Of a stretch of DNA of 25,773 nucleotides, positions 20,531 through 25,773 are shown piece after piece. Position 1 is the stretch's first letter. The number at the start of each line of letters is the position of its first letter. A model generated the notes under the pieces. The model ran no database searches and was not told where the DNA came from. It was given only the letters and a program-made list of their open reading frames with translations. The DNA is from a virus: the IMG/VR virus record IMGVR_UViG_3300009152_000182, positions 1 to 25,773 of that record, one strand, 5' to 3'. Made by a program: the position numbers and the translations under genes.

Positions 20531-20905
20531 CTTATCTATCATATTAGCTATAGCTTCAGCCATAGAAATAATTTTATTCTCATCATCAGTGCTTATCTTT
20601 TTGTTCTTCTTTATTGGCTTAGTGTTGAAAAGATAGTCGCAAACGCTAACATAGTATTCTGCAAAGTCTTCACTAACTTCTAATGTAAACATTACTTCTG
20701 TTGCTGGAAGTGCAACTTCATTAACCTTTACCATTGAAGCTGGTAACCAATCTCTAAAATTGATTAGTTGTTTACCATCTTCGAAGAAGTTATCAATTGT
20801 AAAAGATACTGGTTTCTCAAGAATTACGTTGTTTGGAAATTCTTCTACCAAAGCAACTAGCTCTTCTCCGTTGCGTAGCTTAACAAATTTTGTTGTTCTT
20901 GACAT
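20510..20905 (-). CDS. Conserved phage protein, possible LSm/Hfq-like fold
   Basis: A 131-residue protein. The N-terminal half, VKLRNGEELVALVEEF then NVILEKPVSF, has the strand pattern of an Sm1-type beta-barrel, and INFRDWLPAS with a later VMFTLEVSEDF could give the remaining strands. The C-terminus is Lys-rich and helical. Proteins of this look are found in T4-like phages near uvsW, without a known role as far as I recall. The start shares one base with the uvsW stop (TAATG). An RNA-binding function is only a possibility suggested by the fold-like pattern. Confidence 0.72.
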   Translation of the reverse strand: MSRTTKFVKLRNGEELVALVEEFPNNVILEKPVSFTIDNFFEDGKQLINFRDWLPASMVKVNEVALPATEVMFTLEVSEDFAEYYVSVCDYLFNTKPIKKNKKISTDDENKIISMAEAIANMIDKKDKPVH

Positions 20906-22368
20906 TAAATTATTCCTATGTTATGGGTTTTAAATGGGAACCGTTCTTCGCTATAGAGTTTAACTCTTTCTTCGTAATGTTTTAGTGCAAAATTTGTATA
21001 TGATTTATAGCGAAGATCATCAGCAATATCATATAATACTGCTTTTTGTTTGTTATCTCCCAATCGTAACCCTCTTCCGATTGATTGTAGATTACGCACT
21101 CTACTCTTAGAAGGAGAAGCAAATATAATATTATGTAGGTTTTTTATATTGATACCTGTAGAGAATGTACCATAAGAGGCTACGATGATGGCATTATTTT
21201 CTTTTTCTGTAATATGCCTAACAGCTTCTCTATCAGCAACATCAACACCACCATGAACAAAAAAGACTCTACGATCTTTTCCAACTTGTTCATTGATGAG
21301 TTCATGTAGTATTTTACCGTGTTTCTCGACATAATTAAAGAGAATTAGTGAATTTCCTTCTAAAGATATCGCTAAGTTTTTGATAAAATTATTTCTTTTA
21401 TCGTTTGAAATAATGAATTGAATTTCTTCTTGGTATGAAAGATTAGAGACTGCCTTGCATATTGCTTCCGGATACTTTAATACCATGCATTTAATGTTGA
21501 GGGAAGCTAGCTGTTTCTTGTCAATAAGATCTTTTGTATTTACTATTTTCTTAACAGGACCAAACAAGCCTTCGAGTACTAATTTATTTACCTTAGTTCC
21601 ATCAAGTGTTCCTGTTGTACCAATACGATAGTCGCAGTTGACAAGTTTAGTCATGATAGCAGTAAGAGACTTAGCCTTGAATGTATGAGCCTCGTCACCA
21701 ATAACAAAATCAAACTGCGAGAAATATTTTTTAGGCATCTCATAGATAGATTGCCATGTTGAAATAGTCAGAAAAGAATCAATCTCTCGTGACATTCCTT
21801 GATATATCTTTTGCGTATATTTGTCAACATCCCAACCATAATTCTTAAAATCTCCTTGCATCTGTTCAACAAGGGAAATAGTTGGGACAATGAGCAGACC
21901 TCTTTTCTTTCCTTCTGCTTTTAGATGTCTAACAATAAGATAGATAATTAACGATTTACCTGAAGCTGTAGGAGAAACAATCATGCTACGCTTTTTTAAT
22001 ATAGCATAACTATAGGCAAACATTTGATAATCGCGTGGTGTTAATGTTAGATTATTTGGTTTTCCTAACTTGGTATCATCTATATTCGACAATTTTCCAA
22101 TACAATATGAGTTATCTTCATAGGTATAATTATTGATTTTACAAAATTCAATGACATGATTAACTAATCCAGCATATATTTGGTTAGTCTTAATAGAGAA
22201 CAGTCTTATTTTACCATCCCAGTGTTTTCCTCTGTATTGCGGTGAGAATTCAGCGCCAGGAACAGTGAATGTAAAAAAATCGCTCAATTCCTGAGCGATT
22301 GATGGTTCACAATCAATCTTTATGTATATGTTATTGAGTTGGTTTATTACAACGTCAGTGCTGACCAT
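20905..22368 (-). CDS. uvsW: UvsW-type DNA/RNA-DNA helicase
   Basis: A 487-residue superfamily 2 helicase. The N-terminal domain (1-100) has the YRGKHWDGKIRLF segment typical of UvsW. Motif I is SPTASGKS (132-139), motif Ia VPTISLVEQM, motif II DEAH (225-228), motif III TGTLDG, and the C-lobe has VASYGTFSTGINIKN and motif VI QSIGRGLR. In T4, UvsW unwinds R-loops and branched intermediates and shuts off origin-dependent replication in favour of recombination. Length close to T4 UvsW (502). It overlaps the uvsY gene by 14 nt. Confidence 0.95.
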   Translation of the reverse strand: MVSTDVVINQLNNIYIKIDCEPSIAQELSDFFTFTVPGAEFSPQYRGKHWDGKIRLFSIKTNQIYAGLVNHVIEFCKINNYTYEDNSYCIGKLSNIDDTKLGKPNNLTLTPRDYQMFAYSYAILKKRSMIVSPTASGKSLIIYLIVRHLKAEGKKRGLLIVPTISLVEQMQGDFKNYGWDVDKYTQKIYQGMSREIDSFLTISTWQSIYEMPKKYFSQFDFVIGDEAHTFKAKSLTAIMTKLVNCDYRIGTTGTLDGTKVNKLVLEGLFGPVKKIVNTKDLIDKKQLASLNIKCMVLKYPEAICKAVSNLSYQEEIQFIISNDKRNNFIKNLAISLEGNSLILFNYVEKHGKILHELINEQVGKDRRVFFVHGGVDVADREAVRHITEKENNAIIVASYGTFSTGINIKNLHNIIFASPSKSRVRNLQSIGRGLRLGDNKQKAVLYDIADDLRYKSYTNFALKHYEERVKLYSEERFPFKTHNIGII

Positions 22369-22804
22369 TTATAAATCTTTCCCATTGCATAAACTCTTTT
22401 AGTTGCCATGTTCTATTATTCAATTCTTTCATAACATTAGTACAGAATGCAGCTGCTTCTTCGTGATATATTTTCTTACGCTGCAAATTAGTAAGATCAA
22501 CATCTCCGTCTAAATATACTGTAATATCACTTTTAAGTACAAACTGAAATGGTTCCCAACCATGCTTTTGTAATTCTTCGTTAGACATCTTACCTGTATA
22601 ATATGCCCATTTAATCTTGCGCATCTTTTGATATTCAATTATTGCGCGCTTTGCTGCAAGATTGTGCAGAGTAAGAAATTTATTATACTTGTTATGCAAC
22701 ACAGGAATTCTTAGAATTTCTTTTCCTGGTTCTAGACTATCAACTTCAGAATCATTAGTCCAAGAGTTGATTAATTGCTCAAGAGATGGTGCTTCAAGTT
22801 TCAT
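22355..22804 (-). CDS. uvsY: UvsY-like recombination mediator
   Basis: A 149-residue helical protein matching the plan of UvsY, which loads UvsX recombinase on gp32-coated single-stranded DNA. The N-terminal LEQLINSWTNDSEVD, the central basic YQKMRKIKWAYYTGKMS (a Y-Y-S/T-G-K element recurs in T4 and cyanophage UvsY), YLDGDVDLTNLQRKKIYHEE and the C-terminal NRTWQLKEFMQWERFING follow the family pattern. Length is near T4 UvsY (137). Adjacent uvsW gives strong support. A possible promoter flanked by two AGTATACT sites lies just upstream. Confidence 0.85.
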   Translation of the reverse strand: MKLEAPSLEQLINSWTNDSEVDSLEPGKEILRIPVLHNKYNKFLTLHNLAAKRAIIEYQKMRKIKWAYYTGKMSNEELQKHGWEPFQFVLKSDITVYLDGDVDLTNLQRKKIYHEEAAAFCTNVMKELNNRTWQLKEFMQWERFINGQH

Positions 22805-22811
22805 AATGATA

Positions 22812-22859
22812 AGTATACTAGTGAATAGTAATTATAGTATACTCTTTTTTAACTGAAAT
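22812..22859 (-). promoter_or_regulatory. Twin AGTATACT sites around a possible uvsY promoter
   Basis: The palindrome AGTATACT occurs at 22812-22819 and 22836-22843, 24 bp apart. Between and partly under them, minus-strand TATAAT (22836-22831) would be a -10, but the -35 16 bp away (TTTCAG) is poor. The two copies extend to a 9-bp stem with a 14-nt loop; read on the plus strand it is followed by CTTTTTT and looks like an intrinsic terminator. Operator pair and terminator are both possible. Confidence 0.4.
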
Positions 22860-22860
22860 T

Positions 22861-23406
22861 TCAAATTCTTTCTATATTATAGTATGAAAATCTAAATGAA
22901 ACGTCTGCTGTCAATACATTATCAGCACTATCGCTAGAGTTGAACAATATAGAGCTAAGTGTAGTAGGAAATAAGTCTTTATAAACAATTTTTAAGTTCA
23001 AATTGTTTTTGTTAGTATAAACAGACATAGTAGCATCAGTATATTGTGGTGGAAGTTTATTATAACGTCTGATTGCTGATGTTTCAGATAATTTACCTAG
23101 ATCACGATATTCCTGAAAATCAGTAGGAAATGTCATAGCACGAATCCAATCATGTATTTCTTGCCATGCTCTAATATCTTCATCAATAAGCAGCGTTACG
23201 TTTAGTGTTTCATACATCATTTTTTCACCAGGAACATATAGATCAACAAATGGCGTGTGCCTTGGAACTTCAGATAAAGAAACTCCAGGAACATTTATTG
23301 ATTGACAGAAATATGTTGTGCCAGGAAGTCTAGCAAACTCTAATCTAAACTTTGTAGACTGCAGTAAATCTTTGTTGGTAGGATTTCTATCAAGGACTGT
23401 TGCCAT
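22861..23406 (-). CDS. 19: T4 gp19-like tail tube family protein
   Basis: A 181-residue virion protein of the gp19 tail-tube fold. The segments STKFRLEFARLPG, SINVPGVSL, VPGEKMMYETLNVTLLIDED and WIRAMTFPTDFQEY form the usual strand and helix pattern, and the C-terminus has KDLFPTTL and DVSFRFSYYNIERI, like the conserved GLWPT and final strand of T4 gp19. AGGAGGG is 4 nt before the ATG, a very strong ribosome binding site suited to a structural protein. Position between gp23 and uvsY differs from T4, where gp19 follows the sheath gene, so it could be a tube paralogue such as gp54, or the tail completion gene some T4-like phages carry here. Confidence 0.75.
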   Translation of the reverse strand: MATVLDRNPTNKDLLQSTKFRLEFARLPGTTYFCQSINVPGVSLSEVPRHTPFVDLYVPGEKMMYETLNVTLLIDEDIRAWQEIHDWIRAMTFPTDFQEYRDLGKLSETSAIRRYNKLPPQYTDATMSVYTNKNNLNLKIVYKDLFPTTLSSILFNSSDSADNVLTADVSFRFSYYNIERI

Positions 23407-23425
23407 TTACCCTCCTGCTTTCACT

Positions 23426-23433
23426 TATTTAGT
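23426..23433 (-). promoter_or_regulatory. Possible T4-type late promoter element
   Basis: ACTAAATA on the minus strand, about 20 bp before the tail-tube-family start, matches T4 late consensus TATAAATA in 6 of 8 positions. The location after the gp23 terminator and before a structural gene is right for a gp55-dependent promoter. Confidence 0.35.
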
Positions 23434-23435
23434 AT

Positions 23436-23464
23436 AAAAGAAAAGGGGGAGCCGAAGCTCCCCC
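23436..23464 (-). terminator. Intrinsic terminator after major capsid gene 23
   Basis: Stem GGGGGAGC (23464-23457) with GCTCCCCC (23452-23445) closed by a C(UUCG)G tetraloop and followed by TTTTCTTTT on the minus strand. It lies 50 bp after the gp23 stop and ends the gp22-gp23 transcript. Confidence 0.95.
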
Positions 23465-23514
23465 TAATTCATCGCTTATTATTATTATAACTTTGCGATT
23501 CTTGTCACCATTTA

Positions 23515-24843
23515 TTACTGCTGGACGCCAAATACAGCGAACTTGCGGTAATATACGTTTGTACCAGTAGTAATTGCGCCGTTTAGACCAGTATTGGTAC
23601 CACCTGCGAATGGATTTGAGACCATGCCATAGCGGGTCTTGAATCCAACCTTTGGTTGATAGTTATCTGGATCAATTGCACGAACCATCTGTAGTGGTAC
23701 ATATGGGCAGTAGAACAAACCAGCATCATAAGGAGTTGCTCCCTTATAACCAACAACGACCCAATCAGAGTTTGTGATTGAATATGGATCGACATATACT
23801 TTGATACGTCCGAAGAGCATACCTGCATATGTATTGCCAGTATCATCAACAGCTAGATTGGTGTTGTTAACAAGAGCTGAGTTATAGTCGAGAAGACCTG
23901 TCATTGCAAGAGCTGATGCTACATCTGTTGAAACAAGGATCATATTACCCTTGCCACGACGTGTATCTTTGGCAACCTTGTTAGCAGATCTTTCAATTGC
24001 GAACAACAACGACTTATACTTTTCAACCTGCCAACGACCAGTAGTACCAACACCAGCAGTTACGTTTGCTGCGTCAGTTCTATTTAAGTCAAAGATTGAT
24101 GAAGTAACACCAGTGATACCAAGGTTTGCTGTTGCAACAACTGTTCGGACAACTTCACGATTGATTTCAGCAAGGATTTCTGTTGACAGAATGTTTGTTA
24201 ATTCTGTTTCAGCATCAAGACCATGAATTGCCTTGAGATCCTGTGCGAGTTCCATTGTATAAGAAGCTTGCAATCCACGTGTCACGGCAGTAACAGATAC
24301 ACGCTCAATTGAGAATGCCATGTTTGCCAAATTTAATGTTTCAAAATAGGCTGTTGAACCGCCAGTACCAGTGTTACCGACCTGCAGGTTTGCAACGTTG
24401 GTTGAAATGTTCATTGTTGTTTCAAGTGTACCAGATGCAGCATTACCAGCGAATACTGTATTGGCTTCGTTATACAAGGCTTCTGTTCCAGAAGGGGTGC
24501 CATAACGTGAACGCATTGCAAAGATAAGTCCTGTTGGACCTGTCATTGGCTGAACGCCGCAGATATCATATGCCATTAGATTTGGAAGTGCACGACGAAC
24601 CAAACCAATTAGGATTGGATCAAAGCCCTGAATATTACCAGATCCTGGTGCTGTTGGGGCTACGTTGATTGGTGTGGCTTCGAACAAGCGGTTCATATTT
24701 GCGGCTTCTTCGAGGATTGCCTTTTCCTGGTTCTCGAGGATTACCGCAGTTACAGCACGCTTGTAGTTGTCTGTAATCTTTGGTAGTTCTGGGTGATCCA
24801 ATACTGGACCCCACTTATTTGCATGTGTTTCTGATAGATACAT
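23515..24843 (-). CDS. 23: Major capsid protein gp23
   Basis: A 442-residue T4-type major capsid precursor. The segments GFDPILIGLVRRALPNLMAYDICGVQPM, GPTGLIFAMRSRYG and the C-terminal RAIDPDNYQPKVGFKTRYGM are classic gp23 blocks. The N-terminal 55 residues form the prohead scaffold-binding delta region; LFE followed by Ala at residues 53-56 fits the gp21 protease consensus (hydrophobic-x-Glu before a small residue), so the mature protein would be about 387 residues. It is shorter than T4 gp23 (521), as in cyanophages, lacking most of the insertion domain. CGGAG precedes the ATG. It follows gp22 after 36 nt and is ended by the UUCG terminator. Confidence 0.97.
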   Translation of the reverse strand: MYLSETHANKWGPVLDHPELPKITDNYKRAVTAVILENQEKAILEEAANMNRLFEATPINVAPTAPGSGNIQGFDPILIGLVRRALPNLMAYDICGVQPMTGPTGLIFAMRSRYGTPSGTEALYNEANTVFAGNAASGTLETTMNISTNVANLQVGNTGTGGSTAYFETLNLANMAFSIERVSVTAVTRGLQASYTMELAQDLKAIHGLDAETELTNILSTEILAEINREVVRTVVATANLGITGVTSSIFDLNRTDAANVTAGVGTTGRWQVEKYKSLLFAIERSANKVAKDTRRGKGNMILVSTDVASALAMTGLLDYNSALVNNTNLAVDDTGNTYAGMLFGRIKVYVDPYSITNSDWVVVGYKGATPYDAGLFYCPYVPLQMVRAIDPDNYQPKVGFKTRYGMVSNPFAGGTNTGLNGAITTGTNVYYRKFAVFGVQQ

Positions 24844-24879
24844 TTTTCTTTTCTCCGTTAGAGTGTTAAGTTAATTACT

Positions 24880-25773
24880 TCACTTCGGAAGTGTTTTACT
24901 GATTGCCTTTACATAATAATCCATTACGCCACTTAAATCCCTTGCTTCCTCTGTTTCAACAACAGTTTGAGGAGCTTCGCGCTTCACTGATTTAGATGGG
25001 AAGTAATTCTCGCGAATCACTGCGAGCTTATCTGTATACTCACCTTCTGTGGTGAACTTAACACCCTCTGCGAGTGCTTTAATCTTCTCGACTTGTACTT
25101 CGGTTAAACCTTCACAAATCTTACGAAGAATTTCTTTTGACTTTGACTCGTTAAGAGCTTCAGTCAAGGCAGCAAACTGCTCTGCTTGTTCAGCAAGAGC
25201 TTCTTCTGCTTCTACTACCTTAGCAGCCATTTCTTCGACTAGATCTGCCTTCTCTTGTGGCACTTCAATGTAGTGCTCAGCAAAGAGATTCTTTAGACCA
25301 GCCATGAAGTCTTCGGCGATTTCAGCGCGGAGACCTGTTTCAACGGCTAACTGATTATCTTCTAACCAACCTTCGACGACTCGCTTTAGATACTCATCGA
25401 CTTGGGTTGACATTTCTTCCTGTAGGCTTGCAACTGTATCTGCAAGAATCTTTTCGTTTTCAGCAAAGATTTCCTCAGTCACTGTTTCAACGCGAGCGCG
25501 AACAGCTGCTTCGAAAATTGTTGTTGCTTTTGTACGGAATTCTTCAGAAAGAGACTCGCCATTGAAAAGAGCATCAACATCTTCCTTGCATGAAGACATT
25601 TTATCAGATACCATCTTCTTCATTGCTGCTTTACGTGCTTCAGCAATTTCTTCTTCTGACATTTGCTCGACTTCTTCTTCAACAACTTCTTCTGCTGATT
25701 CTTCAGAATCTTCTTCTGAAGTTTCAGATACTAGTGCTTCTAGTTCTTCTTCTGTTAGAGAATTGAGATATTC
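24880..25773 (-). CDS. 22: Prohead core scaffolding protein gp22 (5' end outside window)
   Basis: Internal scaffold of the prohead, later degraded by the gp21 protease. The frame stays open to the right edge: an ATG at 25662 exists, but 37 further in-frame codons without a stop precede it and continue the Glu/Ser-rich character (EYLNSLTEEELEAL at the edge), so the start is probably outside. The visible 297 residues are helical and acidic; VEGWLEDNQLAVETGLRAEI and GLKNLFAEHYIEVPQEKAD match the T4 gp22 blocks AKEWLAENKLAVDKGIKAEL and LKELFVEHNVVVPEES. It directly precedes gp23, as in T4. Confidence 0.93.
   Translation of the reverse strand, partial: EYLNSLTEEELEALVSETSEEDSEESAEEVVEEEVEQMSEEEIAEARKAAMKKMVSDKMSSCKEDVDALFNGESLSEEFRTKATTIFEAAVRARVETVTEEIFAENEKILADTVASLQEEMSTQVDEYLKRVVEGWLEDNQLAVETGLRAEIAEDFMAGLKNLFAEHYIEVPQEKADLVEEMAAKVVEAEEALAEQAEQFAALTEALNESKSKEILRKICEGLTEVQVEKIKALAEGVKFTTEGEYTDKLAVIRENYFPSKSVKREAPQTVVETEEARDLSGVMDYYVKAISKTLPK

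Noticed and set aside
20438-20683. Plus-strand frame encoding a hydrophobic peptide after the antisense promoter
   Set aside because: Its TTG start lies within the -35 hexamer itself, so the promoter cannot transcribe its start; no ribosome binding site.

Overview
The window is a 25.8 kb piece of a T4-like myovirus genome (Caudoviricetes), of the type found in aquatic hosts. Every protein gene I can support lies on the minus strand. The core is recognisable from sequence: prohead scaffold gp22, major capsid gp23, a tail-tube-family protein, recombination proteins UvsY, UvsW, gp46 and gp47, late sigma factor gp55, sliding clamp gp45, clamp loader gp44/gp62, translational repressor RegA and a DsbA-like late-transcription protein. 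Peptide deformylase, Hsp20 and a CobS-like ATPase are accessory genes often seen in T4-like phages of aquatic bacteria. The host cannot be named from this window. I see no tRNA gene, photosynthesis gene, integrase or CRISPR array.

Layout in the direction of transcription, high to low coordinates: (1) 25773-23436, gp22 (5' end outside the window) and gp23, closed by a UUCG-loop terminator. (2) 23406-16328, the tail-tube-family gene, then uvsY, uvsW, an LSm-like gene, 55, 47, 46, def and an 82-codon orphan, mostly overlapping by 1-14 nt. (3) 16330-12245, three genes each with its own sigma70-type promoter: a zincin/vWA protein, a CobS/MoxR-type AAA+ ATPase and a small winged-helix protein. These look richer in GC than the rest. 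(4) 12236-6478, a strong promoter driving a TET/JBP-family 2-oxoglutarate oxygenase, two glycosyltransferases, a methyltransferase, a dNMP kinase, clamp gene 45 and dsbA. (5) A four-hairpin structured RNA or terminator at 6392-6464, then 44, 62, regA, dut, an orphan, a sugar-nucleotide epimerase and a GT2 glycosyltransferase. (6) A promoter at 2183-2211 driving hsp20, dCMP deaminase and a HAD deoxynucleotidase. (7) A non-coding block at 500-725 with repeats and a promoter, feeding a basic coiled-coil gene and a gene cut by the window edge.

Two things deserve most attention. First, the TET/JBP oxygenase is coupled by a 4-nt overlap to a glycosyltransferase and lies in one operon with a second glycosyltransferase, a methyltransferase, a dNMP kinase and the clamp. 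This is a good candidate for a DNA-base hypermodification pathway (oxidise a methylated base, then add sugar). Second, a 13-bp box (TAAGTTATTGATT, one variant base) sits exactly 18 bp upstream of the -35 hexamer of three promoters: those of the vWA gene, the CobS-like gene and the coiled-coil gene. It is placed where a class-I activator would bind, which suggests an undescribed phage regulon. A fourth copy lies near three AATGGGGTAATA repeats.

Together the genes cover nucleotide supply (dUTPase, dCMP deaminase, nucleotidase, dNMP kinase), the replisome clamp and its loader, recombination-dependent replication, late transcription, possible DNA modification, protein maturation and folding, and virion head and tail assembly.
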